Assembly: GCF_050717515.1 (NCBI RefSeq)
Contig: NZ_JBOITL010000007.1
Span: 186,001-250,000, forward strand
Direction: 5' to 3'
From: Clostridium_AD sp050717515
GTDB lineage: Bacteria; Bacillota; Clostridia; Clostridiales; Clostridiaceae
DNA: 64,000 nt
Shown here: positions 26,614-35,576 of the stretch, one piece after another
Layout: every line of letters starts with the position of its first letter
How positions within the stretch are numbered: the first letter of the stretch is position 1
Notes under the pieces: model-generated
Told to the model about the DNA's origin: nothing
The model's database searches: none
Seen by the model: only the letters and a program-made list of their open reading frames with translations
Made by a program: the position numbers and the translations under genes

Positions 26614-27684
26614 TTATTCTGCATGCACAATTATATTTTCTTCTTGTATTAAGCCAAGTTTCTCGCCGGCTACATCTCTTATATTTGAAAAAGAGCAAGG
26701 GAGCCCTCTAGCTGCTAAGAAGTCTGGTCCATCCATAAGTTGAAAATGTAGGTGAGGACAATTAGATAATCCTGTATGTCCAACCTTACCTATAACTTGT
26801 CCTTGTTTTACTCTATCACCTTTTTTTACAGTTAAACTATCTGTAACCAAGTGCCCATAAAAAGAATATTCTTCATTAGCATGTTTTAAAACTATATAAT
26901 TTCCACACTGAGCTGCCAATCCATATTTATCTAGAAGTGGCTTCCTCTCATTCCAATCCCAAGAAGTAGTCATAGTAAAGCTGTGATAACAATCTACAAC
27001 CTCACCATCAGCTATTGCTAGTATATCCTTACCATAAACTATATAGTCCTCTTCACACATATTGTCTTTGTAACATAGCTTTTGATCCGCATTATACTGA
27101 GCCATATCAAAAGCAAATTCCATTGAGTAATGCTGCCTGTGGTCGGGCAAAGTATTATAATTTCCACAAGTTGAGATGATACCTTTAAGTGGAAATATAT
27201 ATTTGTTTTTATTTTTATATTGTATTAGAGGAATTTTCAACTCCTGTATCTGGTCCTCTCCACCTTTAATATAATTAACTTTTATCACTAATTCATCTAT
27301 AACATTATCCTGTACTACTATAAAATATTCATTAAATATACCTGTTTCCTGATTTGGTTTCATCTCTATAGAATTTGTATAACATTCAGGATTCCAAAAG
27401 CCCTCTTCACCTAAAAATAATTTAGCCCCAAAACCTTTAATAAGCCAGATACTATTTTCTGCAAATTCTTTTATAGAATTCTCAAGTGACTTTCCCTGGT
27501 ATGTAACTTGTTTCACTAAAACATCTGAAACATATAACTCAAAATTTATATCTTTTAGTATTATATTTTCATCTGAATCATTTTTAATTTTTAGTCCATG
27601 TAAAAGAAAATTTGATACTACTTTCCCACCTGTTTCAAGGGCCATATTAATAATAAAATCTTTTGGAATTGCACTTATTTGCAT
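26614..27684 (-). CDS. M23-family (LytM-type) metallopeptidase, paralog 2
   Basis: A 356-residue paralog of the next gene with the same two-part layout. Zinc-site segments are DHRQHYSMEFAFDMAQ, KQGQVIGKVGHTGLS and the HxH of CPHLHFQL. No signal peptide is seen, so access to the wall would need another route, or the substrate is intracellular or a peptide. AGGAGG stands 6 nt before the ATG. First of a two-gene operon; the downstream copy starts in or just after its stop. Confidence 0.82.
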   Translation of the reverse strand: MQISAIPKDFIINMALETGGKVVSNFLLHGLKIKNDSDENIILKDINFELYVSDVLVKQVTYQGKSLENSIKEFAENSIWLIKGFGAKLFLGEEGFWNPECYTNSIEMKPNQETGIFNEYFIVVQDNVIDELVIKVNYIKGGEDQIQELKIPLIQYKNKNKYIFPLKGIISTCGNYNTLPDHRQHYSMEFAFDMAQYNADQKLCYKDNMCEEDYIVYGKDILAIADGEVVDCYHSFTMTTSWDWNERKPLLDKYGLAAQCGNYIVLKHANEEYSFYGHLVTDSLTVKKGDRVKQGQVIGKVGHTGLSNCPHLHFQLMDGPDFLAARGLPCSFSNIRDVAGEKLGLIQEENIIVHAE

Positions 27685-27807
27685 TATAATCCTCCTACTA
27701 TATATAATAGATTATTTTTACTCACAATTAATACTTCGCTTATTTTACCATGGGTTTCACCACTTTCTTAACCTTCTATTTAAATGATATCACTGGGAAC
27801 ATCAGCG

Positions 27808-27878
27808 TATCAACCTATAACATTTTTCTGAAACGAAAATGTGCCACTCAGCTTTCGCTTTATGGCGCATTCCTTTTT
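27808..27878. repeat. GCGCCA hairpin repeat, copy 2
   Basis: Same unit as 17642-17712, including the outer ATCAACCTATAACATTTTTC segment, but with no acetyltransferase sequence next to it. Stem arms AATGTGCCA and TGGCGCATT at 27838-27871. Confidence 0.75.
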
Positions 27879-27949
27879 AGGAATATAAATGTAATTAAAC
27901 GTAGTTCCTACTAATGCTTCCTTCATATTGTATCTTCATACAATATGAA

Positions 27950-27980
27950 AAAAGCTATCAGATATAATCCAATAGCTTTT
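27950..27980 (-). terminator. GCTATC hairpin, copy 3
   Basis: AAAAGCTAT and ATAGCTTTT form a 9-bp stem around a 13-nt loop with A/T runs on both sides. It is 90 nt past the 43-aa peptide gene and probably terminates it. Confidence 0.65.
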
Positions 27981-28070
27981 ATTCTTCATTTATACGCTCA
28001 AAGATCATGGTTAGACATTAACACATTCACTTGCTAAATTGGAATGTATGGTTATCAATAACAAATAATG

Positions 28071-28202
28071 TTAGCAAAAATTACTGTTGGCATTTCCAGA
28101 AACAATGGACATATTTGCTGTAATGACTTGTTCTATCTCTTCCAAATCTTCAAATGTAATTTCCTCTACAACTATTTCCTTTTCATTTTTTATATCACTC
28201 AT
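28071..28202 (-). CDS. 43-aa candidate RiPP precursor peptide
   Basis: A 43-codon gene with a very strong SD (AAAGGAGGG, 6 nt before ATG). The N-terminal 28 residues are acidic and leader-like (EEITFEDLEEIEQVITA); the C-terminal part NMSIVSGNANSNFC is small, polar and ends in the only cysteine. It lies 166 nt behind a membrane protease with a PqqD-like domain and a BtrH-like protein, on the same strand. I recognise no known precursor family, so the precursor role is inferred from context. Confidence 0.6.
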   Translation of the reverse strand: MSDIKNEKEIVVEEITFEDLEEIEQVITANMSIVSGNANSNFC

Positions 28203-28368
28203 GTTAACCCTCCTTTCTTTTATATAACTTAAAAGTGAACAACTCTACTATACGTTTTGTTTATATATATTAAATTTTTATTATTACTAATTATATTTAA
28301 GCAACAATAAAAGTCTATATATCCAAATAATACTATAAACATGCTTTTAATAATAATTTGCATCTAAA

Positions 28369-29541
28369 TTATTGCGATTTTCTTAACTTAAGAAAATTTT
28401 TAATAACATTGCATTTACTATATATAAATACAAATATAAAAATAGTTACTAATGCATATTCTCTTGCTCTTATCATAGACATAAGCCAAAAAATCAAACA
28501 GATTGTCATATAAATAATAAAGACCAGACTAATGAAAATATAACCTATGTATATTTTTTTATCTTTTTTTGTTAATTCATTTGTGTTGTTTTTCAAAAAA
28601 ATTTTTTTAATTAGATAAGTTCTCATATTATATTTATTTATCAAAATAGAAAATAAGAAATAACCATCTGATAAAAAGAAAGGGCTAAAGTTAGCTAAAG
28701 CATTGAATAAATTACTAATTGCTATAATGCTAATAATATCTCTAGCTGAATTTGAAAACCACTGTAAAGATAAAATTCCCCAACATACTATGAAAATCAT
28801 TAAATTTGTAATTATTCCTGCTATTAAAACATGAAACTTTTCACGATCCTTCAATGTAGTTAAGCCTCTAAAATTAACTATAAACATTATAAATATTCCT
28901 GAATACAAATTTACGGTTATTTTGTTTAGATTTTTACCATATGCTGTTCCAACTATAATGTGGGATAATTCATGTGGAACTATTACAATTAAATTAATAA
29001 CTATAAATGTAAAAAAAGCTAATGAAGGAGAATTTTTTAATGTAATATTTTTTATATCTATTACATATTTGGCATTCCATATACATATTATTGATATTGC
29101 AAATAACAAACAGTATACTATACGAGTTACTTTTTCTATTTTTTTTGATGATTTTTTTAAAAAGTTAAATTGATTTTCGAATTCTATTTTAAATAGTTGC
29201 GTGCTCATTATACTTAATTCATTTTTTATTGAGTCTTTACTATGCTTACTTCCTAAATTTATAAAATTATTTTTTAACAATATTTTATAAAATGTATAAA
29301 CATCAACCTTCTTATTAAATTTTTCATAAAGAATATTCGAAATATCTATTAGTGTATTACTTCCTGTAAACATCTTAATTATTTCTTCAACATATACTAA
29401 TTTATCAGAATCTATTTTTAAATATTTTTCATAATCCTCACATGCTAAAATATAAAACCCATTTCCATAAAAATCTTCGCCGTTAATAATTTCACAATTA
29501 CTAATAATTTTCGGTTTTATTTTATCAATAATTTCTTCCAA
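28369..29541 (-). CDS. Membrane M50-type metalloprotease with PqqD-like N-terminal domain
   Basis: About 390 residues. Residues 15-98 (GNGFYILACEDYEKYLKID ... LLKNNFINLG) resemble a PqqD-type RiPP recognition element. Then come some seven transmembrane helices with the zinc motif HELSH (H190, E191, H194) and a later NFSPFFLSDGYFL that supplies the third ligand in M50 proteases. TTG 29541 directly follows the stop of the previous gene behind GGAGAAGAGG; ATG 29634 would overlap that gene by 79 nt. A role in processing the 43-aa peptide is inferred. Confidence 0.72.
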   Translation of the reverse strand: MEEIIDKIKPKIISNCEIINGEDFYGNGFYILACEDYEKYLKIDSDKLVYVEEIIKMFTGSNTLIDISNILYEKFNKKVDVYTFYKILLKNNFINLGSKHSKDSIKNELSIMSTQLFKIEFENQFNFLKKSSKKIEKVTRIVYCLLFAISIICIWNAKYVIDIKNITLKNSPSLAFFTFIVINLIVIVPHELSHIIVGTAYGKNLNKITVNLYSGIFIMFIVNFRGLTTLKDREKFHVLIAGIITNLMIFIVCWGILSLQWFSNSARDIISIIAISNLFNALANFSPFFLSDGYFLFSILINKYNMRTYLIKKIFLKNNTNELTKKDKKIYIGYIFISLVFIIYMTICLIFWLMSMIRAREYALVTIFIFVFIYSKCNVIKNFLKLRKSQ

Positions 29542-29555
29542 TGAACCTCTTCTCC

Positions 29556-30674
29556 CTACTTTAACGACATTTCTGAAGGATGTCTCCCACTTATTAAGTA
29601 TAATTTTTTTAATAATAGATCCTCTTCCAACCATATATTTTTAAGTTTTAATGAAATTTCTTCAATGCATTTATCGCTGTCTAATTTTCCAAGATTATAA
29701 TGATATAAATCTCTACTTAAATTTCTCCATCTAGTTGATATATCATTAAATTCATCACCTAATGCACAAAGTTCATTTTTATTTAAACCTATGTTTATAT
29801 GTTTAAGTGCTTCTCCAAATTCTCTTCTTGAAAGTGTCCCCTCTGAACCTAAATGTAAAGCAAATCTTTGTACACTTAACTGCATTTTAAAAAGCTTGTC
29901 TATAACATCTTCATCCCTTGTTATATTTAAAATATTAGTTTTAAATGAATTCAAATGCTCTATCATAGAAAAATAAGGACTAGATTCCCATTTAGTAATG
30001 TTGCTACAATCAGGTTTATCCACAATAAAATAACCGCCACTTACTTTATTTAAATTTTCAATTATAAGTTTTTCAATTTTAGTATATTTTTCCTCTGTAT
30101 TCTCCATTCTTATAGCATAAGCCTTGCTATTAGGGCTAACTGGATACATTATACTTTTTCTACTTAATTCAAATTTTTCATAATCAACCTTTTCAAATAT
30201 ACCCTTATTTGACCTATAATTTAATATTATCTTATTTTCATCATATCCTATAACAGCATATACAGAGACTGGTCTAGCTGCTAAAGTATTAGTTTCCTTT
30301 TTATTTAACATTTCTGCTGAATTCAAACAATATAAAACTATACTATCTTTATCAACTAACAGCTTTAATTTTTCTAATGAATCAGTTTGATTATTATCTA
30401 ATTCAGTTATAGTTAATCCAATTGATTTTAAAGCTTCGAACTCACAACCATCAGTAAAATTACATAATAGCCCTAATTTCACCTTTGTGTGTTTTAATGG
30501 ATAATCAAAAGTCTTAAAATAAGTTAAATCATTCATTATAAGAAAGTAAGCTTGATCTATAGTTATATTTATTTCGCACATTTTTAATACATCATATAAG
30601 CATTTTACTTTACAATTACTATGTGACATATACTTATCTATATATTGATACTGTTTAATAAATTTTTCTTTCAT
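29556..30674 (-). CDS. BtrH-like (papain-fold) protein of the RiPP-like locus
   Basis: About 372 residues, soluble. The N-terminal half fits the BtrH_N/C39-like fold: NCKVKCLYDVLK near residue 20, then a strand pair SVYAVIGYDENKIILNY that in BtrH relatives carries the catalytic His; here that His seems replaced. The C-terminal half is helical, as in DUF4872-type proteins. BtrH itself is an acyltransferase on an acyl-carrier substrate. Function here is unknown: modification of the peptide, or a scaffold. ATG 30674 follows GGGG; a second ATG five codons upstream is less likely. Confidence 0.5.
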   Translation of the reverse strand: MKEKFIKQYQYIDKYMSHSNCKVKCLYDVLKMCEINITIDQAYFLIMNDLTYFKTFDYPLKHTKVKLGLLCNFTDGCEFEALKSIGLTITELDNNQTDSLEKLKLLVDKDSIVLYCLNSAEMLNKKETNTLAARPVSVYAVIGYDENKIILNYRSNKGIFEKVDYEKFELSRKSIMYPVSPNSKAYAIRMENTEEKYTKIEKLIIENLNKVSGGYFIVDKPDCSNITKWESSPYFSMIEHLNSFKTNILNITRDEDVIDKLFKMQLSVQRFALHLGSEGTLSRREFGEALKHINIGLNKNELCALGDEFNDISTRWRNLSRDLYHYNLGKLDSDKCIEEISLKLKNIWLEEDLLLKKLYLISGRHPSEMSLK

Positions 30675-30830
30675 TGTATCAAACCCCATATATATATTAA
30701 ATTAGTTTATTTGTAAATTATACAATTAATTGTATAATTTGTCAACAAATTAATGATTCGTAATATAAATTACATTCTATTAGTATTTTCTTCAATATAT
30801 AATAAATTTCTTGTATTTCTAAATTTTTTT

Positions 30831-30878
30831 GAAACGAAAATGCGCCACTCAGCTTTTGCTTTATGGCGCATTTTTTTT
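30831..30878. repeat. GCGCCA hairpin repeat, copy 3 (core only)
   Basis: Core GAAACGAAAATGCGCCA ... TGGCGCATT with a T8 run; stem 30839-30872. The outer segment of copies 1 and 2 is absent. It lies 14 nt past the stop of the small membrane protein gene and may terminate it. Confidence 0.75.
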
Positions 30879-30891
30879 ACTCCCGTTACTA

Positions 30892-31179
30892 TTATGCAAC
30901 AGGATCCTTTTTATTTGTTTTAATAGTTGGAATTATTATTAAAGAAATAACCAATGAAATTATAGGAAAAATAATACTCCAAGATGTAAGTCTAATTTCT
31001 GAGTAATAGTGTTTAAAATAATATATCTCATCTAAAGCATTAATAATAAATGTTACTATTGGAGAAATCCAAACCTTCTTTAAAAATATTGAAGATAACA
31101 CTCCACATCCAATGGTTATAAACGGAATGATTACTAATTGCATTAGAAAAGGGTCAATTGACTGTATAGATAATAACAT
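30892..31179 (-). CDS. Small membrane protein, DUF2651 (YbeF)-like
   Basis: A 95-residue protein with three predicted transmembrane helices: residues about 14-34, 37-50 and 68-86, with a Lys-rich end KTNKKDPVA. The layout and the phrase LVIIPFITIGCGVLSSIFLK resemble Bacillus YbeF. Function unknown. AAAGGAGG precedes the ATG by 7 nt. It is 32 nt behind the HTH protein gene and so probably co-transcribed. Confidence 0.55.
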   Translation of the reverse strand: MLLSIQSIDPFLMQLVIIPFITIGCGVLSSIFLKKVWISPIVTFIINALDEIYYFKHYYSEIRLTSWSIIFPIISLVISLIIIPTIKTNKKDPVA

Positions 31180-31211
31180 AGTTAATGCCTCCTTTTAGAC
31201 GCATTTTATTA

Positions 31212-31487
31212 TTATATTTCTCTTTTCATTTTAAAAATAATTCTTTGTATACTTTTGAGAGATAAATAATACATTTTAGAAAGACTTTTTACAGAAACAC
31301 CCTCTTCGTATATTTTATAAATATCTGCATTTCTCGCAGAAGTTATCTCTTTACTTTTAGTAGTTTGTCCCCAAAGCTTTCTGTTACATTCCCTTTTGGG
31401 AATATAAATGTACTCACCCTCTACATATTTTTGAATTAAATCCAATACTTCCTCTGGCAACACATCAGTTGCTTTAACATAGCTCAT
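31212..31487 (-). CDS. CD3324-family small HTH (Mor-like) protein
   Basis: A 91-residue protein beginning MSYVKATDVLPEEVLDLIQK and continuing EGEYIYIPK, the signature of the clostridial CD3324 family. The C-terminal half (RNADIYKIYEEGVSVKSLSK, then a recognition helix) is a helix-turn-helix like that of phage Mor regulators. It is likely a DNA-binding regulator; its targets are unknown. AGGAGGAG precedes the ATG. The 290 bases upstream of it, up to the Bce permease stop, hold nothing recognisable. Confidence 0.75.
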   Translation of the reverse strand: MSYVKATDVLPEEVLDLIQKYVEGEYIYIPKRECNRKLWGQTTKSKEITSARNADIYKIYEEGVSVKSLSKMYYLSLKSIQRIIFKMKREI

Positions 31488-31778
31488 TAGTATGCTCCTC
31501 CTAAATACAATTTAATTTTAGGATTGAGCAAAGGTTATTTCATATTTTAATTATTAACTATTAATATTTATGCAATAGCCTCTGCTACGCATTAATTACA
31601 TATTCGGTCATAAAGCTCTCTCCCCCTTTCTTCTCAGGTTACAATGAATTGTGTTTGTTATTTCTTATAGCTAATCTATAAGTTTAAACCATTATGTGAA
31701 TATTTTACCATAGAGCATACTATAACACCAACTATAATATTGTCAAATAACTAACTAATAAAAGCCTTAATAAAATCT

Positions 31779-33740
31779 TCATATCAAAAGATCTTCTAAA
31801 ATCTCATCACAATAAATCTTTTTACAAATAAAATAATAAACTAATTGTATAAGCAAAAATATTAACGAAACTGTTATATTAGAATATACAAAATACCTTC
31901 TTACATTATATGCGCTATCTTGACTAAAGATTATGGTATAAGCAAAAGCTAACATAATTCCAATAATAGGTCCTATAAAAAATAAAGGTTTAAGTTCACT
32001 TCCTACTTGTTTTTTTATCTCTTCCTCTGTAATTCCTATTTTATACATACTATTGAACCTCTTTTTATCACTATCAATATCTGATAATAGCTTTAAAAAT
32101 AGCACTATAGCTGTAGCTATAAAAAAGAATATTCCTAAAAATCCTGAGGTAAATAGTAATAGTTTAGCTCCTTGCATATTAAAATTGTAACTTCCAACTT
32201 TTGAAGCAACTTTTAACATATCTTCGTATCTATTAAATGGTAAATACAACTCTTTTGTGGTTTTATTTATTAGCTCTAGCTCACTTTTAAGCTCCTCAAC
32301 TATAACTTTTGTAGCCTTCCAATTGTTAAAATTGTATAATTGAAATTTACCAAGTTCATAACTTTTGTTTTGCTCTCTAATAAAATTATAGTCACTTTCA
32401 TTTACCACATTAATTCTAGAATAACTATAATTACCGTTATTGACTATTCTTTTAAAAACATTCTCTTGATTATATAATTCGTATGTTCCACTATTAAAAA
32501 CAAGCTTCATGTTAAATTTTCTAAATTTTTTCTTTTCAGCTTCACGAGTTACATCAAACTGATAAAGATATATATAATCACCTTTACTAACCTTGAAATT
32601 AGTCTTACCTAATTTATTTATTTCTTTATCAGTCATTATGATTTCATCAACCGGTTCTCCACTGGTTCCATAGTAATATACAAATTCTAAGGTTTCATGC
32701 TTTATTATTTCCTCTTTATTTCTAATCACTATTTCCTCTATTGCCTCATTAGATAATACATTTTTACCTTTAATTTCAGCATAGAAAATATCATAAGCAT
32801 TTGTATTTAATGCATCTTTTTCAGCTGTGATGCAAAAACTAAGCATAGCTCCATTATAAAATATTATTACTGCAACCAGAATTGAGATGATAAATATTAT
32901 TATTTTGTTCTGCTTAAACTTACTATTTAGGCTGGTTATAAATAATAATTTATTAAAATATACCCTTGGATTTCTCTTTGAGTATTTTATTAAAAATCCC
33001 CCTAACTGCGATATAAAAATATATACGCCTATCGAAATTAATATAGTTGTCTCTAATACTAGCCTACCAGCTTCTGAGTTGTTAAATTCTTTATATAAAA
33101 TAATAATTGACCCTATAACTATTAGTAATCCTATTAACGCGAATATAGGATTACTAAACCTATTACTTTGAATCTTTCTGTCAGCTTTTAAAAGTTTAAT
33201 TACTTCAAACCTACGTGTAGCTATTATCGTAGTTAACAAATTTGCTAAGTAAATACCGCTAAATATAATTGTTGGGAATATAAAATTCTTAAACCCTATA
33301 ACATAACTTATTTCTTTAACCCCTAATAGTTTTATTGTAACAATAAAAAATAATTTTGAAAAAACAAGTCCTACTAAAAGACCTAATAATATTGATGCTA
33401 AAGCCACTATTATATTTTCATAAATAATTATTTTTCTTATGTCCACCGTTGTCATGCCTAGATGCATAAATACACCAAATTCTTTTTTCCTACACTTTAT
33501 AAAGGTGGAGTGAGCATAACTTATAAAAAATAGTGAGAATACTCCTAAAGCTACACTGGGAATCATAATCGCCTGTAAAACACCTTTCTCTATTTGAGAT
33601 GTTGTCCATAGTTTTTCGTTGAAAATTAATACTGAGTACATAAAAAAGCTTGCTACAATGAAGCTATTGCACAAATAGTATGTTATGTATTTTTTTATAT
33701 TACCTTTAATATTTTTAATTGCTATATCTTTAAAGGTCAT
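31779..33740 (-). CDS. Bce-type ABC transporter permease
   Basis: A BceB-like permease of about 653 residues: ten helices in total, one first, three in the first FtsX block with FIKCRKKEFGVFMHLGM, then a large extracytoplasmic domain between helices 7 and 8 (about 310-520), and a last block with FNSMYKIGITEEEI. Such permeases sense and remove cell-wall-active peptides together with a BceS-type kinase. ATG 33740 has GGTG 6-7 nt upstream; it overlaps the ATPase gene by 11 nt. Confidence 0.9.
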   Translation of the reverse strand: MTFKDIAIKNIKGNIKKYITYYLCNSFIVASFFMYSVLIFNEKLWTTSQIEKGVLQAIMIPSVALGVFSLFFISYAHSTFIKCRKKEFGVFMHLGMTTVDIRKIIIYENIIVALASILLGLLVGLVFSKLFFIVTIKLLGVKEISYVIGFKNFIFPTIIFSGIYLANLLTTIIATRRFEVIKLLKADRKIQSNRFSNPIFALIGLLIVIGSIIILYKEFNNSEAGRLVLETTILISIGVYIFISQLGGFLIKYSKRNPRVYFNKLLFITSLNSKFKQNKIIIFIISILVAVIIFYNGAMLSFCITAEKDALNTNAYDIFYAEIKGKNVLSNEAIEEIVIRNKEEIIKHETLEFVYYYGTSGEPVDEIIMTDKEINKLGKTNFKVSKGDYIYLYQFDVTREAEKKKFRKFNMKLVFNSGTYELYNQENVFKRIVNNGNYSYSRINVVNESDYNFIREQNKSYELGKFQLYNFNNWKATKVIVEELKSELELINKTTKELYLPFNRYEDMLKVASKVGSYNFNMQGAKLLLFTSGFLGIFFFIATAIVLFLKLLSDIDSDKKRFNSMYKIGITEEEIKKQVGSELKPLFFIGPIIGIMLAFAYTIIFSQDSAYNVRRYFVYSNITVSLIFLLIQLVYYFICKKIYCDEILEDLLI

Positions 33741-34494
33741 AGCTTTCACCGCCAAGTACAGCTAATGAGTTAAAAATACTATCTAAAAATTCTTTTCTTG
33801 TGGTTTTTTTAACAATTTCCGAGTGTATTTTCCCATCTTTAATAAATATGACTCTATTACAATAGCTTGCTGCAAAAACATCATGAGTTACTACTAGTAT
33901 GGTAGCCTTAAGCTCTGTATTCATCTTTTCAAAACACTGCATAATACCTTTTGAGGATTTCGAATCTAAATTTCCCGTAGGCTCATCTGCAAAGATTATT
34001 GATGGGTTGTTAATAAGTGCGCGACTTACAGCTACCCTCTGCTGCTGCCCTCCTGATATGTTATAGGGATATTTATTTGCTATATTATATATTTCAAAAA
34101 GTTTCATAAGCTCCCTAGCTTTCTTTTCCATTTCCTCTGCTGGTTTCTTATCTAAAATCATTGGAAGCATTATATTTTCCTTTAATGTTAAGCTATCTAA
34201 AAGATTAAAATCTTGAAATACATACCCTATTTCTTTTCTTCTAAATAAGGCTAGCTCATTTTTGCTCATCTCGCATATATCTCTATCATTTATACTCACT
34301 TGCCCTGACGTTAATTTATCAACACCACTAATCATATTAAGCAAAGTTGTTTTTCCACTGCCTGATGGTCCCATTATGCCTACAAACTCACCGCTATCCA
34401 CACTAAAAGATATTCTGTTTAATGCCCTGGTTGACTCTTCACCATTTTCACTTCCATATATCTTTGTTAAATTCCTTGCCTTTAAAATCTCCAT
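33730..34494 (-). CDS. Bce-type ABC transporter ATP-binding protein
   Basis: A 254-residue ATPase with Walker A GPSGSGKTT, Q-loop VFQDFNLL, signature ISGGQQQR, Walker B IIFADEP and switch VTHD. A C-terminal extension of about 30 residues is typical of BceA relatives. It works with the overlapping permease gene. GGGAG precedes the ATG. Confidence 0.93.
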   Translation of the reverse strand: MEILKARNLTKIYGSENGEESTRALNRISFSVDSGEFVGIMGPSGSGKTTLLNMISGVDKLTSGQVSINDRDICEMSKNELALFRRKEIGYVFQDFNLLDSLTLKENIMLPMILDKKPAEEMEKKARELMKLFEIYNIANKYPYNISGGQQQRVAVSRALINNPSIIFADEPTGNLDSKSSKGIMQCFEKMNTELKATILVVTHDVFAASYCNRVIFIKDGKIHSEIVKKTTRKEFLDSIFNSLAVLGGESYDL

Positions 34495-34568
34495 TTAATC
34501 ATCTCCCTTTCACATATAATATTAAGGCTATTTGCCACATTTAAAAATTTATTTATGTGAAAATAACC

Positions 34569-35576
34569 TTACAATTTTGAAAGGTATCTAATTGTTACCT
34601 CTGTGCCTATACCAATTTTTGATTCTATATATATTTCATGGCCCAGCTTATGCGCTACTTCTCTAGCTATATATAAGCCTATTCCAGTTGAACTCCTTAC
34701 TTTTCTTCCATTTTCCCCCGTAAAGAAAGGCTCAAATATCTTTTTTAAATCATAACCTGGTATTCCGATACCCTCATCTTTTATAGTTAAAAATACATTG
34801 ATACCTTCCTTTTTAATATTAAAATACACTTTTTCATTTTTTAATGCTCCATATTTGATTGCATTTGTAATAATTTGTTCTATTATTACCTTGTTCCATT
34901 TTTTATCTGTTATTATCAAACCATCTTTTTCCTCACAGTTTAAAATAGGAAATACGTCACTATTTATAAATGCGCTCCTATTTACATTGATGATTTCTTT
35001 TAGCTCATCATATAGTTTAACAGCTACAGGTTCAAAATCATTACTAAAACTATCAAGTCTTATATAATTTAAAACTTGCTCTAAAGAAGCACACAAATTA
35101 TCATTTTCATATTCTATATCCTTTAAAACTAATTCTATTTCTTGATTTTTATATTTATTTTTTTCTATTATAAGCCCAACAACAGATATATAATTTTTAA
35201 ACTTATGTATTGCACCACTTAAAAAATATATTTTATTTTCATAATCGCTTAAAAGGTTTTGTTCCTTCTGGGCATACTTCAAGTTAAGATATTTAATTGC
35301 TTTCGTTACTTCCTTTTGCTCTCTTGTTACTGCCTTTAGCCTATGGTTTCTCTCTTGCTTAATTGCTGCAATATCCTTACTAAATCCATAATATCTAAAC
35401 CAATCAATGATTAGTAAGGCAGAAATAAGAAATATAGTTATTATAAGTGGATATATAACCTCAACATTTTCACCTACAGTAAAGGTATAAAAAGTTGTTA
35501 TAAGTACCGAATTAATAACCATAAATAATATATATATTAGCCTGTCCATAAAAAAGTTTTTAATTATCTTCTTCAT
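34569..35576 (-). CDS. BceS-like sensor histidine kinase
   Basis: A 335-residue intramembrane-sensing kinase with two helices (about 12-30 and 41-60), almost no extracytoplasmic loop, a coiled-coil link, and the phospho-acceptor His at 124 in SGAIHKFKNYIS. The ATPase part has N-box NAIKYG, DEGIGIP and STGIGLYIA. The H-box lacks the usual Pro after the His (NY in place of TP), so phosphotransfer details may differ. It overlaps the regulator gene by 17 nt. The lack of a sensor domain fits signalling through the ABC permease. Confidence 0.88.
   Translation of the reverse strand: MKKIIKNFFMDRLIYILFMVINSVLITTFYTFTVGENVEVIYPLIITIFLISALLIIDWFRYYGFSKDIAAIKQERNHRLKAVTREQKEVTKAIKYLNLKYAQKEQNLLSDYENKIYFLSGAIHKFKNYISVVGLIIEKNKYKNQEIELVLKDIEYENDNLCASLEQVLNYIRLDSFSNDFEPVAVKLYDELKEIINVNRSAFINSDVFPILNCEEKDGLIITDKKWNKVIIEQIITNAIKYGALKNEKVYFNIKKEGINVFLTIKDEGIGIPGYDLKKIFEPFFTGENGRKVRSSTGIGLYIAREVAHKLGHEIYIESKIGIGTEVTIRYLSKL

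Larger units (their letters stand above)
27685..28070. other. Intergenic stretch with hairpins between M23 operon and RiPP-like locus
   Basis: No gene seen. It holds the GCGCCA repeat copy 2, a perfect 10-bp inverted repeat TCATATTGTA/TACAATATGA (27923-27948), and the GCTATC hairpin copy 3. The hairpins follow the small peptide gene on the minus strand. Confidence 0.6.
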
